64,000 nt of DNA, from the NCBI GenBank assembly GCA_903892415.1, contig CAITIQ010000373.1, positions 99,956 through 163,955 of the forward strand, written 5' to 3'. Positions 43,496 through 52,339 of the stretch are shown here, in pieces (position 1 is the stretch's first letter; the number at the start of each line of letters is the position of its first letter). The position numbers were made by a program, and so were the translations under genes. The stretch comes from an uncultured delta proteobacterium (GTDB taxonomy: Bacteria > Myxococcota_A > Polyangia > Polyangiales > Polyangiaceae). The notes beneath the pieces were generated by a model. The model was not told the DNA's origin. It did not search any database and worked only from the letters and a program-made list of their open reading frames with translations.

Positions 43496-44229
43496 GCGAG
43501 AGATCGATCGATCGCCGCGCGTAGGCTCTTAACCGCCTCACTCAGCCCCATGAATACGGCGTCGGCAATCACCGAATGCCCGACGTTCACCTCGACGATG
43601 CCTGGAATGGCGACGACGGGACCGATGTTTTGCCGGGTGAGTCCGTGGCCGGCAGCAACTTCGACGCCGAGCGAGCAAGCGAGGGAGGTGGCTCGCGCGA
43701 GGCGCTCGAGTTCCAGCGCGCGAGCGCCATGGTGACCCGGTTCACAGGCGTGACAGTAGACGCCGGTGTGGAGCTCAATCTGCTCCACTCCGAGCGCGTG
43801 TGAGAGCTTAATGGCCTCTTCGTCGGGCGCAATAAATAGGCTGGTGCGGATCCCGCAGCGCTTGGCCATCGACACGAACGCTTCGATATCTCGCCGCTGC
43901 GTCGCAACGTCCAGCCCACCCTCGGTGGTCCGCTCTTGCCGCCTCTCAGGCACCAACGTCACCGTGTCGGGACGAATGCGCTCAGCGATCGCTCGCATTT
44001 CGTCAGTGGTGGCGCATTCAAGGTTTAAGTGAGACGAAATCGATGCGCGCAGCCGTTCTACATCGTCGTCTTTGATATGCCTTCGGTCTTCTCGGAGATG
44101 CGCGGTGATGCCATCCGCCCCTGCTGCCTCACAGACATGTGCGGCAAAGAGCGGGTCCGGATAGCGAGTCCCGCGTGCGTTTCTAACAGTGGCGACGTGG
44201 TCGATGTTGATGTGGAGGCGAATCGGCAC
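43492..44229 (-). CDS. pdxJ: Pyridoxine 5'-phosphate synthase
   Basis: 245 residues from GTG 44229, the usual length (an upstream extension of 53 residues in the longer frame is not conserved). HINIDHVATVRNARGT at the N-terminus, ADGITAHLREDRRHI, ECATTDEM, VTLVPERRQERTTEGG, ELHTGVYC and EVAAGHGL are textbook PdxJ motifs. The enzyme joins 1-deoxyxylulose 5-phosphate and 3-amino-2-oxopropyl phosphate to give PNP. The gene diverges from the adenylation enzyme gene across about 160 bases in which I see no clear promoter. Confidence 0.97.
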   Translation of the reverse strand: MPIRLHINIDHVATVRNARGTRYPDPLFAAHVCEAAGADGITAHLREDRRHIKDDDVERLRASISSHLNLECATTDEMRAIAERIRPDTVTLVPERRQERTTEGGLDVATQRRDIEAFVSMAKRCGIRTSLFIAPDEEAIKLSHALGVEQIELHTGVYCHACEPGHHGARALELERLARATSLACSLGVEVAAGHGLTRQNIGPVVAIPGIVEVNVGHSVIADAVFMGLSEAVKSLRAAIDRSLA

Positions 44230-44387
44230 GCTCCGCGCTTTAGCATGCTGGCTGTGGACCGTGGGAGTCGTGTTTTCTACGACCACCCCTAAGCACAGAT
44301 GCCAACGCGCAATGGGGCACAGTTTCAGATCCAAGCACTTGGCGCGGACATCTTGATGGCGGCGGCCTCTGGGGATATCAAAGGCCA

Positions 44388-45953
44388 ATGCAACAGCCCT
44401 ACCTTCTGCACCAGCTGCTGGAACGTGCGGCGCGAGAATCCCCCACCAACGTGGCGGTTTGTGATCGCAAGCAGGTTTGGGATTACGCCACCCTCAAGAC
44501 AAACGCGCTCCGCGTGGCAGAAACGCTGCAGAACTTAGGGATCGGCCAGGGGGATCGGGTTGCGCTCTTGGTGGAGAAGTCGGCCTGGTCGGTCGCTGCC
44601 TTGTACGGCATTCTTTCGCTCGGCGCGGCTTACGTCCCATTGGATATCGCTGCGCCGATCAACAGGAACTCGACGATTCTTTCGCGTGCAGCCGTGTCCG
44701 CGGTGGTGACGACAAAGCCCCGCGTGGCCAGTCTGCTCGAGCACGCTGCGGCCGACAGCGACTGGGCTCAGCGTGGCTTCGTCTTGCTCAGTGATGAGGG
44801 CCCCGTGATCGAGGGGGCTTCGCGGGATCGGAGGCCGCCGCCCACCGCGCTTTCGGATCAGGCAATTGCCTATGTCCTTCATACCTCCGGCTCAACCGGT
44901 GTGCCGAAAGGCGTGGCCATTTCCCACCGCAACTCACTCGTGTTCGTAAATGCTGCGGTCGCAGAGTTCGACTTCAACGAGACGGACCGCTTCGCCCTGC
45001 ACGCACCCTTGCATTTCGACCTATCGGTGTTCGATCTGTTTTGCGCTGCCTCGGTTCGCGGCGCCGTGGTTGTCCTGCCTGAGTTTTATTCGGCGTTTCC
45101 TCAAAAAATATGTGCTGCAATTGCCGAGCACGGTGTGACGGTTTGGAATTCGGTCGTTTCAGCGCTGGCTCTGTTGCTTGATAAGGGCCGTGCTGCCGAG
45201 CACAACGTCGGCTCGGTGCGGGCGATCTTCTTCTCCGGGGAGCGCATGCCGGTGCCCTTGCTCACTCGTATCCGCGAGGTCTTCAGTGCCGCCCGGCTCT
45301 TCAACGTCTACGGCCAGACCGAAGCCAACTCTTCGATGGTCCACGAGGTCGTGACCGTACCGGAGAAAGCCGACGCTTCGCTGCCCCTCGGACATGCGCT
45401 GGCGAACTTCGAGGTCTTCCTCTGGTCTGAGGACGGCTGCATCCTTCGAGGGGAGGGAACAGGGGAGCTTTGCGTGCGCTCGGGAAGTGTTGCAAGTGGC
45501 GCGTACTTCAAAGACCCAGAGCGCTCCGCAGAACGCTTTGTCGCGGATCCAGAATACCCGCAGTCTGGCGAGCGTATCTATCGCACGGGAGACGTCGCTC
45601 GGCGGGACGCAGAAGGACAGCTGTTCTTGATTGGTCGTCGCGACAGTATGGTGAAGACTCGCGGCTATCGGGTGGAGCTGTCGGAGGTTGAAAAGGCGAT
45701 TGAGGAGCTCTTGCCAGTTGCCGAAAGTGCCGTAGTGACGGTTCCCGACCCTCTGATTGGGAATGCGATTGTGGCATTCCTCCTGGGCGATAAAAGTCAG
45801 TTAGACGTCAAGGAACTCGCGGCTCGGCTGCGTACCAAGTTGCCCGACTATATGGTTCCCGACCCGATTTTCATCGAGTCGGAGCTCCCACGTACATCTT
45901 CCGGAAAGATTGATAAGCAGGCCTTGAGCAACAAGGCCGGCTCGTTGCGCTAG
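44388..45953 (+). CDS. Stand-alone amino-acid adenylation enzyme
   Basis: 521 residues, an ANL-superfamily A domain without carrier or condensation domain. LHTSGSTGVPKG (A3), HFDLSVFDLF with D211 in the position of the alpha-amino-binding Asp235 of GrsA (A4), NVYGQTEANS (A5), YRTGDVAR (A7), GRRDSMVKTRGYR (A8) and the A10 lysine K507 in SSGKIDK. Asp at the A4 position means that it activates an amino acid rather than an aryl acid. Together with the carrier protein and dehydrogenase 3-5 kb away it resembles the PltF/RedM/PigI ligases that load proline. It overlaps the convergent protease gene by 4 bases. Confidence 0.85.
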   Translation: MQQPYLLHQLLERAARESPTNVAVCDRKQVWDYATLKTNALRVAETLQNLGIGQGDRVALLVEKSAWSVAALYGILSLGAAYVPLDIAAPINRNSTILSRAAVSAVVTTKPRVASLLEHAAADSDWAQRGFVLLSDEGPVIEGASRDRRPPPTALSDQAIAYVLHTSGSTGVPKGVAISHRNSLVFVNAAVAEFDFNETDRFALHAPLHFDLSVFDLFCAASVRGAVVVLPEFYSAFPQKICAAIAEHGVTVWNSVVSALALLLDKGRAAEHNVGSVRAIFFSGERMPVPLLTRIREVFSAARLFNVYGQTEANSSMVHEVVTVPEKADASLPLGHALANFEVFLWSEDGCILRGEGTGELCVRSGSVASGAYFKDPERSAERFVADPEYPQSGERIYRTGDVARRDAEGQLFLIGRRDSMVKTRGYRVELSEVEKAIEELLPVAESAVVTVPDPLIGNAIVAFLLGDKSQLDVKELAARLRTKLPDYMVPDPIFIESELPRTSSGKIDKQALSNKAGSLR

Positions 45954-47248
45954 CGACGTCGGCGTCGCCCAAGTGATATCCCCGCCGCAATCACCAGGCC
46001 AATGACCGTGCCGGGGCTTCCAGACCTTGCTGGACTTGCGCAACTGCAGTTGATGCCGGTGAGATCCTCCTCGTCATCCGCAGCATTGGCGCCACCGGAA
46101 GCATCGCTTCCGCCCGCGGAGTTGCTACTGCCGCCGTTACCGCTGTTGCCACCATTGCCAGAACTTCCACCGCTGGCCTCGGAGCCGCCACCCACACCAT
46201 TCATCATCGAACTACCGGTGCTGTTGGGGTCATAGAGGCAACCGCAAACGTCGCTGCAGACGGTCGCGAGACACAGACAATTGTAGACATCGCTCAGCAG
46301 CGTAACGACGTTCGCATACGTCGAGTCGCACTGGGCGTAACAGGCGTCGTCCTGGCAGCCCTGGTAACAGCCGTCGAGCTCAAGGCAGTCGCTTTGCGGC
46401 TGGCATGCTCCCCAAGCGGCCGCGCAGTCTCCACCTTGATCCGTCTCGGTGCCGATGCACTGGTCGCACGTGGGTTGCACTGGAACGTCGGTGATGTCAG
46501 CGGTGGCCGCGATCCAATCGTAAACAACGGCCACCCGCCCGCTGTAGCCTTCAACGACGCAGCCGGAGTCACCAAAGGAAGTAACGCCAACGACCTGCCC
46601 GTTACGGAGTGCAGGCCCACCCGAATCACCTGAGCAGGTTCCGACTCCCCCCGACTGGTCGAAGCCCAAGAGCGGCGGAGTCCCGTAAATTTGGTCAACG
46701 ACCTGATTGACCGCACGTCGCTTGTTGGTTGACCCGTTCTCCGTCAGGCCATAGCCAACGTGGGTCACGCTCTGCCCGACGATACCCGAATCATCCGTGG
46801 CCGGCGGAATCACCGGCGGGTCCCCACCGCTGTAACTGAAACGCAGGAGGCGGAAGTCATAGCCGTTCCCAGCGTCCCCACTCCATTGCGGGTGTGGAAC
46901 GTCTTGCACGACGTTGAAGGCCACGTCGTAGGCCTGAAGGTCGTCTCCAATAATGATGTAGTCGATGGAGTCGCAATGGCCCGCTGTGAGCACCCAACCA
47001 ACGCCATTGTTCGCTGTGATGATCGTGCCGGTGCAGGAGCCCCCGCCCTCGAGGTAAACGACCGCATCGTGCGTCGTGTCGACCTGCCCACCGAAGATCT
47101 CCGACTCGACGGAATCTTGGGGTTTGGTGTTCATCACGCTGGTGTCTTCGACCTCGCAGGCAACAGCGCAGCAAAGGGTGACTGCAAGACCAGCATTCCG
47201 GAAAGAACCCAGAGCAGACAACCCAACGTGAGTCGAAACGCGCCTCAT
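45950..47248 (-). CDS. Trypsin-like serine protease with MYXO-CTERM-like sorting tail
   Basis: 432 residues from ATG 47248, preceded by GGAGG. The signal ends around CCAVAC, possibly a lipobox. The S1 protease domain has LTAGHC (H91), GNGYDFRLLRF (D131) and CSGDSGGP (S209). A Cys-rich region with pairs such as CYQGCQDDACYAQC follows, then a Gly/Ser/Asn linker, NCSCAS, a hydrophobic helix (TVIGLVIAAGISLG) and RRRRR. This tripartite Cys-x-Cys, helix, Arg tail is the myxobacterial surface-sorting signal. It should be displayed on the outer surface, for predation or matrix processing. Confidence 0.9.
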   Translation of the reverse strand: MRRVSTHVGLSALGSFRNAGLAVTLCCAVACEVEDTSVMNTKPQDSVESEIFGGQVDTTHDAVVYLEGGGSCTGTIITANNGVGWVLTAGHCDSIDYIIIGDDLQAYDVAFNVVQDVPHPQWSGDAGNGYDFRLLRFSYSGGDPPVIPPATDDSGIVGQSVTHVGYGLTENGSTNKRRAVNQVVDQIYGTPPLLGFDQSGGVGTCSGDSGGPALRNGQVVGVTSFGDSGCVVEGYSGRVAVVYDWIAATADITDVPVQPTCDQCIGTETDQGGDCAAAWGACQPQSDCLELDGCYQGCQDDACYAQCDSTYANVVTLLSDVYNCLCLATVCSDVCGCLYDPNSTGSSMMNGVGGGSEASGGSSGNGGNSGNGGSSNSAGGSDASGGANAADDEEDLTGINCSCASPARSGSPGTVIGLVIAAGISLGRRRRR

Positions 47249-47447
47249 GAGACCTCCAGAGCCAAGGAAAGGAGCCAATTCGCCGACCATCCTAAAGGAA
47301 GGTAAGGCTCTCTCATCCGTTGAGCCAGGTAAACCCTTTCTCCTGCAGCTGTTCGGTGCGCGGGTGTACGGAACTTCCATTTCTGCCCATGGAGCAAGCA
47401 TGACTCAGGTGCTTGTGTGGCGGCACGCCAGGTGAGAGGCTCTTGCG

Positions 47448-48257
47448 ATGCGTGTGCACCATCTCAATTGCGGGACAATGTGCCCAGTTGTCTTTGGTCT
47501 CGCGCGAAGCCTTCCCCGGCAGCGAATGATTTGCCATGTGCTCCTGATTGAGACGCCCCAGTCGGGACTAGTCCTCGTCGATACCGGCTTCGGGACGATG
47601 GATCTGCGTAACCCAGCGTTGCTTGGCGCTGGCTTTGCCAAGCTTGCGCGGCCGAAACTGCGTGAGGAGGAGACGGCCCTATCCCACATCGAGCGGCTCG
47701 GGTTCAAACGAGAGGACGTTCGACACATTGTGCCAACGCATCTCGACATCGACCATGCAGGTGGTCTTCCGGACTTTCCTAACGCGACGGTGCACGCCTT
47801 TGCGCCTGAGGTTCAGGCGATGGAAGCGGGTGCAACGCTCGCTGAGCGCAACCGTTATCGGAAGCACCAGTTCGCCCACGGGCCCAAGTGGCAGCGGTAT
47901 CAAGTTCAGGGCGAGCGTTTCTTTGGTCTCGAGAGCGTTCGCGAACTCAAAGGTTTGCCACCGGAGCTTCTGCTCGTCCCGACGGTGGGTCACTCACGAG
48001 GCCATGTTGCGGTCGTGGTTGAAGGTGGAAGTGAAGTGCTGGTTCACGCCGGAGATGCCTACTTCAATCACGCCGAAATCTACGGTAGCGAGCGGAACTG
48101 TCCGTGGCCGCTAAGGGTGTTCCAGCGCCTGGCCGCGACTGATAATCGAGCCCGCCTCCACAATCAGGCGCGTCTGCGGGAACTAGCCCGCGAGCCCAGC
48201 GTTCGTATGTTTTGCGCGCACGACGCAGCTGAGGCTTGGGAGTTAGGGGTCCTATGA
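47448..48257 (+). CDS. Metallo-beta-lactamase-fold hydrolase, N-acyl homoserine lactonase-like
   Basis: 269 residues. THLDIDHAGG (H98, D100, D102, H103) is the H-x-D-x-D-H motif of AiiA-type lactonases; VGHSRGHVAV supplies the next His and AGDAYF the bridging Asp. VLIETPQSGLVLVDTGFG is the N-terminal strand of the family. It may hydrolyse an acyl lactone or another ester-like compound. Its TGA overlaps the ATG of the HIT gene. Confidence 0.85.
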   Translation: MRVHHLNCGTMCPVVFGLARSLPRQRMICHVLLIETPQSGLVLVDTGFGTMDLRNPALLGAGFAKLARPKLREEETALSHIERLGFKREDVRHIVPTHLDIDHAGGLPDFPNATVHAFAPEVQAMEAGATLAERNRYRKHQFAHGPKWQRYQVQGERFFGLESVRELKGLPPELLLVPTVGHSRGHVAVVVEGGSEVLVHAGDAYFNHAEIYGSERNCPWPLRVFQRLAATDNRARLHNQARLRELAREPSVRMFCAHDAAEAWELGVL

Positions 48258-48682
48258 ATAAGCCCTGTGTGTTTTGCGCCATCGCGTCGGGCAACTCACC
48301 CGCGTCGGTTGTGCTTCAAGAGCCTGGTGTGACAGCTTTCTTGGACATCACACCGCTTTTTCTCGGTCATGTGTTGCTTGTGCCCAACCTGCACAGAGTC
48401 ACCCTCGGCGAACTCTCGCCCAGCGAGGTGCCTGTCCTGTTTGCTGCGGTTCAAAAAATGTCACGCGCCGTGGAGCGGGCGATGTCAGCGCAAGGCACCT
48501 TCGTGGCGATGAACAATCGAGTGAGCCAAAGCGTGCCTCACCTGCATGTGCACGTGGTCCCCCGCACCAAGGGGGACGGCCTCAAGGGCTTCTTCTGGCC
48601 ACGAAAAAAGTACCAGAGCGCCGAAGAACAGGAGGAAGTCCGACAGCGCATTGCCTCTGCCTATGCCGAGTCAGAAGGTTAG
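48254..48682 (+). CDS. HIT-family nucleotide hydrolase
   Basis: 142 residues from ATG 48254, overlapping the lactonase-like stop (ATGA). CVFC (C-x-x-C, zinc) at the N-terminus and the histidine triad HLHVHVVPR identify the HIT family (HinT/Fhit branch), which cleave phosphoramidates or dinucleoside polyphosphates. FLDITPLFLGHVLLVPNLH is also typical. Its TAG overlaps the convergent dehydrogenase gene by 4 bases. Confidence 0.93.
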   Translation: MNKPCVFCAIASGNSPASVVLQEPGVTAFLDITPLFLGHVLLVPNLHRVTLGELSPSEVPVLFAAVQKMSRAVERAMSAQGTFVAMNNRVSQSVPHLHVHVVPRTKGDGLKGFFWPRKKYQSAEEQEEVRQRIASAYAESEG

Positions 48683-49842
48683 AGCCCTAGCAGGCTCGCG
48701 ATGATGTTGCGCTGAATCTCGTTGGTGCCGGAGTAGATCCTTGACCCAATCGAGTCGCGCAGATCTCGCTCGACCTCATACTCGCTCATGAAGCCGTAGC
48801 CCCCACGGAGCTGAACCGCATCGAGGCTGTTGGCAACGAAGGACTCGCTTACGTAGAGCTTGGACATCGCGCTCTCAAGTGGAGCTCGAAGCCCACGGGC
48901 CTTCATCCACGCCACCTTGTAGAGCATCATCTCCGACAGTTCGATCCGGAGGCGCATGTCCGCAATCTTGTGGGACACGGCCTGGAAGCTGCCGATTGAC
49001 TGCCCAAACTGCTTGCGGTCCTTGGCATACTGGATGGTTGCATCGAGCTGCCGTTGCATGGTCCCGAGGTGAAGAGCGAACAAGCAGCTGCGCTCCCACT
49101 CCATCTCCGCGTTGAAGATTGCCGAGCCCTGGCCGACGCGCCCAAGAATCGCCGACTCTGGAACCTCTAGGTCCTCAAGATGCAACTCGCCCGTGGGCGA
49201 GGTCTTGAGACCGAGCTTGTCGAGCGCCGCGGAGACCGTCAGCCCCGGCGTGTTTCGATCCACCAAGAAGCCGGTTACTCCGGCCCAGCCTTTCTTCTTG
49301 TTGACCGTGGCGAAGATCAAAAACAGGTTGGCGATTGGAGCGTTCGAGATGAAGGTCTTCGAGCCGTTGAGGATGTAGCGGTCCCCCTTCTTCTCGGCCG
49401 TGGTTTGGAGGCTGAAGGCGTCACTCCCTGCCTCAGGTTCGCTCATCGCGTGGCACCCGATCAGTTCCCCGCGAACCATGGCCGGAAGTAGAGCGGACTT
49501 CTGGGCCTCACTGCCAAACAGCAGGATGGGAATTTCGCACGTAAAGACGTGTGAGCTGATGGTGAAGCCAAGCCCGCTGTCCGGACAACCTTGGCCCAGA
49601 GCCTGCATCGCGAGCGTGCAGTCGATTACGTCACGACCGAGCCCCCCGTACTGCTCCGGGATGGGTAGGCCCAGCAGCCCGAAGTCAGCGGCCCGCTTGA
49701 AGCCATCCTCGAAGAAAGTCGACGCTTTGTCGCGCTCGCGCGTCGTTCGCGGAGGAGCGGTGCTTTCTTGAAGCTCCTTCTTCGCAAAGTCGAGAATTGA
49801 TTTCTGAAACGCGCGCTGCTCGTCGCTAAAGGAGAAATCCAC
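48679..49842 (-). CDS. Acyl-CoA dehydrogenase family protein, IVD-like base
   Basis: 387 residues, a complete ACAD fold (GCHAMSEPEAGSDAFSLQT, GSKTFISNA, RKQFGQSIGSFQAV, RGGYGFMSEYEVERDLRD). The C-terminal motif is YSGTNEIQR, with Ser371 where most ACADs have the catalytic Glu (Y-E-G-T). Instead E250 in EMEWERSCLFA falls in the place of the helix-G Glu of isovaleryl-CoA dehydrogenase. Prolyl-carrier-protein oxidases of pyrrole pathways are of the IVD-like type. It is transcribed together with a carrier protein gene 6 bases upstream. Confidence 0.88.
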   Translation of the reverse strand: MDFSFSDEQRAFQKSILDFAKKELQESTAPPRTTRERDKASTFFEDGFKRAADFGLLGLPIPEQYGGLGRDVIDCTLAMQALGQGCPDSGLGFTISSHVFTCEIPILLFGSEAQKSALLPAMVRGELIGCHAMSEPEAGSDAFSLQTTAEKKGDRYILNGSKTFISNAPIANLFLIFATVNKKKGWAGVTGFLVDRNTPGLTVSAALDKLGLKTSPTGELHLEDLEVPESAILGRVGQGSAIFNAEMEWERSCLFALHLGTMQRQLDATIQYAKDRKQFGQSIGSFQAVSHKIADMRLRIELSEMMLYKVAWMKARGLRAPLESAMSKLYVSESFVANSLDAVQLRGGYGFMSEYEVERDLRDSIGSRIYSGTNEIQRNIIASLLGL

Positions 49843-49848
49843 GGACTC

Positions 49849-50088
49849 TCAGCTGGCTTTCTTGGCATCGATCATGGAGGCGATAGCGCTCAGCGTCTCG
49901 AAGTTGTCCGGGTCGAACTCTTCGTCACCGAGCGCCACGCCGAAGCGCTCCTCGATGAAGCCGATCAACTTAACGATGGCCATTGAGTCGAGAAGGCCGT
50001 TTTCAAGGAGAGAGTCGGTCTCCCCCAATCCTTGTCCTTTGGCTCCGCGCTCGGCAAAAAATACTCGAAGAGTGTCGATGGTCGTCAT
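49849..50088 (-). CDS. Acyl/peptidyl carrier protein
   Basis: 79 residues. LLDSMAIVKLIGFIEERFGV holds the phosphopantetheine serine (the D-S-M motif) with the flanking helix 2 of a carrier protein. It lies directly upstream of the dehydrogenase gene (6 bases) and downstream of the FIST gene on the same strand, so it is most likely the carrier that presents the dehydrogenase substrate. Too divergent from a fatty-acid synthase ACP to be AcpP. Confidence 0.92.
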   Translation of the reverse strand: MTTIDTLRVFFAERGAKGQGLGETDSLLENGLLDSMAIVKLIGFIEERFGVALGDEEFDPDNFETLSAIASMIDAKKAS

Positions 50089-50118
50089 GTCGCTCCTTGA
50101 AGGTCAGTCGTACAAAGA

Positions 50119-51303
50119 TCAGCTGGGGGCTCTGAAGAGGGCAAGCACTGATCCCATCAATTGCTGTTCGGCCCCACTATCTCGCGGCACGATCTGAAAC
50201 GCGCCGAACATACCTGCGAGTGGCAACCTCGGAAACTTCCGCCGAATGATGCGCAGCTCGGTATCGGCTTCTCCGTACAATGCTCGCTGCCGACCGGCGC
50301 ACGAGACGTAGAGGCCAAGCGTTGGTTGTGAGCCGCGTGCCCGTTCCTCGGTGCGGCGGACACTCTCCTCGAGCTCGTGCTTTGCCGTCGCCGGATCCCG
50401 AACGGCAAATGCGATACGCATGCCCGATTGCGCTTCACCGCGAATCGCAATGCCCTTTCGTGTGGGGTCAACGCCTCGAATGGGCCGAAGGTCGATCCGT
50501 TGCGGCTCGAGCGCGTGCTCCACCTTCAAGACGACCAGGCCACGGTGCTTACCACCGCCCGTGCTCTCGGTGAGTACGTCGAGCGCGGGCATTTCGTTCA
50601 ACCCCAAGATGATCGAGCCCTCCGCTGCAGTAACGGTGAAGACTTCACTCACCACCCGTGCTGCGGAAGAGGCTTCAACGACAGGTGAAAAAGCATCGTC
50701 GAAGCGGACAATGGCGTAAGCACCAACGCTCACAACGCCGTCATTGGCAAGCACCATCGGCCCGGCCGATACGCTACCAAACACCAACCTTCGGCCACGC
50801 GCAGCCAGCTCGAGATTCGGCGCCTCGTCAGTCGTGAACAGCGCCAAACTTCCGCCCGGCTTCACTGCGCCAAGCGCCTCCTCGAGCGTTTCTCCCAGCG
50901 CCACTTCGGCACTACCGCTGCTCCACCCAGCTCCGGCTGCAGCGAAACCGCCTTCCATCTCCCCCGCCTCGCTGAGCACCGCCGCTGCTGGTACGAAAAG
51001 ACACGGCTGGTGCCGATACGAGGATTGGGTGACAGCAAGCGCCAACGGGTTGGCGAGGTTGGGCGCTCCCGAGAGAAACACGATGCTGGCTCGCGGTCGG
51101 TGGAGCGTGCGCATCGCCCCAACGAATGCCCTGCGGAAAGGCTCGAAGGCCGACTTCTTCTCCGCGACGGGGGCCTTTTCTGCGGCCTCTGCCCCCCGTG
51201 CCAGAAGCTTGCCCAGGCCACCGAGGGGCGCAACGAATGTCGCGGCTGCGGTGCTTGCTGCCATCTCGGCCCGCAGGCTAGAGGCACCCAACGCGGAATG
51301 CAC
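50119..51303 (-). CDS. FIST-domain sensory protein
   Basis: 394 residues without a membrane helix. The C-terminal LGLYVSCAGRQRALYGEADTE region and FPRLPLAGMFGAFQIVP match the FIST_C pattern (…C-x-x-R…, P-x-x-G-x-F-x-x-G-E-like), with a FIST_N-like alpha/beta domain in the first half (IVFLSGAPNLANPLALA). FIST domains are thought to bind small ligands such as amino acids. No output domain is fused. It heads the carrier protein/dehydrogenase group (31 bases to the ACP gene), suggesting that it senses the pathway's substrate or product. Confidence 0.72.
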   Translation of the reverse strand: MHSALGASSLRAEMAASTAAATFVAPLGGLGKLLARGAEAAEKAPVAEKKSAFEPFRRAFVGAMRTLHRPRASIVFLSGAPNLANPLALAVTQSSYRHQPCLFVPAAAVLSEAGEMEGGFAAAGAGWSSGSAEVALGETLEEALGAVKPGGSLALFTTDEAPNLELAARGRRLVFGSVSAGPMVLANDGVVSVGAYAIVRFDDAFSPVVEASSAARVVSEVFTVTAAEGSIILGLNEMPALDVLTESTGGGKHRGLVVLKVEHALEPQRIDLRPIRGVDPTRKGIAIRGEAQSGMRIAFAVRDPATAKHELEESVRRTEERARGSQPTLGLYVSCAGRQRALYGEADTELRIIRRKFPRLPLAGMFGAFQIVPRDSGAEQQLMGSVLALFRAPS

Positions 51304-51431
51304 AGCCTTTCGATAGCGGGGGTTTCTTGAGGTTAGGGGCCTGCTGTTTCGCGGGACTTCTGTCCAGGTTCAAATCATGTAGCGTGTATCTCGACATTTC
51401 CGCGACCGAGCAGGTATCGTCACTTAGTCCC

Positions 51432-52205
51432 ATGAACTATCCGGCCTGGCGTCCAACCGTTCGCTCTTTTGGGAAGAGTGACATTGGCCGGCATCGCAAG
51501 ATCAACGAAGACGCATTCTTCCGAGACGACGCGCTGCGGCTCTTCATCGTTGCTGATGGTATGGGTGGTCACGCAGCTGGCGAGATCGCGAGCGGCGAGG
51601 CTGTAGACACGGTCTACGGCATGGTGAAGCGCGGGCTTGGTGGGCTCGGTGATTTGTACGAGTCACTGGATGAGGCTCGCGGCCGCTCGGCTTGTCGGCT
51701 TCTCGAGGGCGCGATCCAAGCTGCGACCTACATGGTCTTCGGCATGGCCCAGTTCGAGAAGGACAAGTCGGGAATGGGCACCACCATCAGCTGCGCTGTC
51801 GTGGTTGGTGACTCGTTCGTGACAGGGCAGGTGGGTGACAGTCGGGTTTACAGGGTGCGGCAGAACAACGCCGTTCAACTTACCGAAGATCACACACTGA
51901 TCGCGTGGCAGCTCAAACAGGGCCTGATCTCTGAGAACGACGCAAAGAACAGCCCACACAAGAACGTGATCACTCGCGCGGTGGGCAACCGCGAATACGT
52001 CGAAGTTGACACGAACATCTATCCAATGGCGTCCGGCGACAAATACATCCTCTGCAGCGATGGCCTGCATGGCTATCTGCAGCTAGATGAGATCGCGGCC
52101 CTGGCGGGCATGGGCGGAGACGCAGCGGTGGACCAGTTCATCGCGCTCGCCAACAATCGTGGGGGGAAAGACAACATCACGTGCCTGATCGTCGAGGTCG
52201 CCTAA
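51432..52205 (+). CDS. PP2C-type Ser/Thr protein phosphatase
   Basis: 257 residues from ATG 51432. RHRKINEDAF, FIVADGMGGHAAGEIAS, GMGTTISCAVVV, GQVGDSRVYRVR, HTLIAWQL, SDGLHGYL and GGKDNITCLIVEV are the metal-binding and phosphate motifs of bacterial PP2C. It reverses Ser/Thr kinase signalling. Separated by 134 bases from the Hsp70-like gene; whether it is transcribed with that operon is unclear. Confidence 0.95.
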   Translation: MNYPAWRPTVRSFGKSDIGRHRKINEDAFFRDDALRLFIVADGMGGHAAGEIASGEAVDTVYGMVKRGLGGLGDLYESLDEARGRSACRLLEGAIQAATYMVFGMAQFEKDKSGMGTTISCAVVVGDSFVTGQVGDSRVYRVRQNNAVQLTEDHTLIAWQLKQGLISENDAKNSPHKNVITRAVGNREYVEVDTNIYPMASGDKYILCSDGLHGYLQLDEIAALAGMGGDAAVDQFIALANNRGGKDNITCLIVEVA

Positions 52206-52339
52206 CCTTCGCCGTGTGAAGCTCGCGCTCTCGCGAGGTCAGCCTTGAATCGCTCCCTCTCGACCGTCGATGTCGAAGAACTCAAACTGACGTCGTCGGC
52301 CGCTTCCCCGAGAGGCGTGCTCCGGTTACCCTCCCGCCG

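Noticed and set aside
51340..51385. tRNA-like T-loop sequence GGTTCAAATC
   Set aside because: The flanking five bases do not pair to make a T-stem and no acceptor or anticodon arm can be drawn.
52240..52275. CTTGAA followed 14 bases later by CCGTCGAT upstream of the Hsp70-like gene, as a heat-shock promoter
   Set aside because: The -10 half is too far from the CCCCAT-type consensus to claim.
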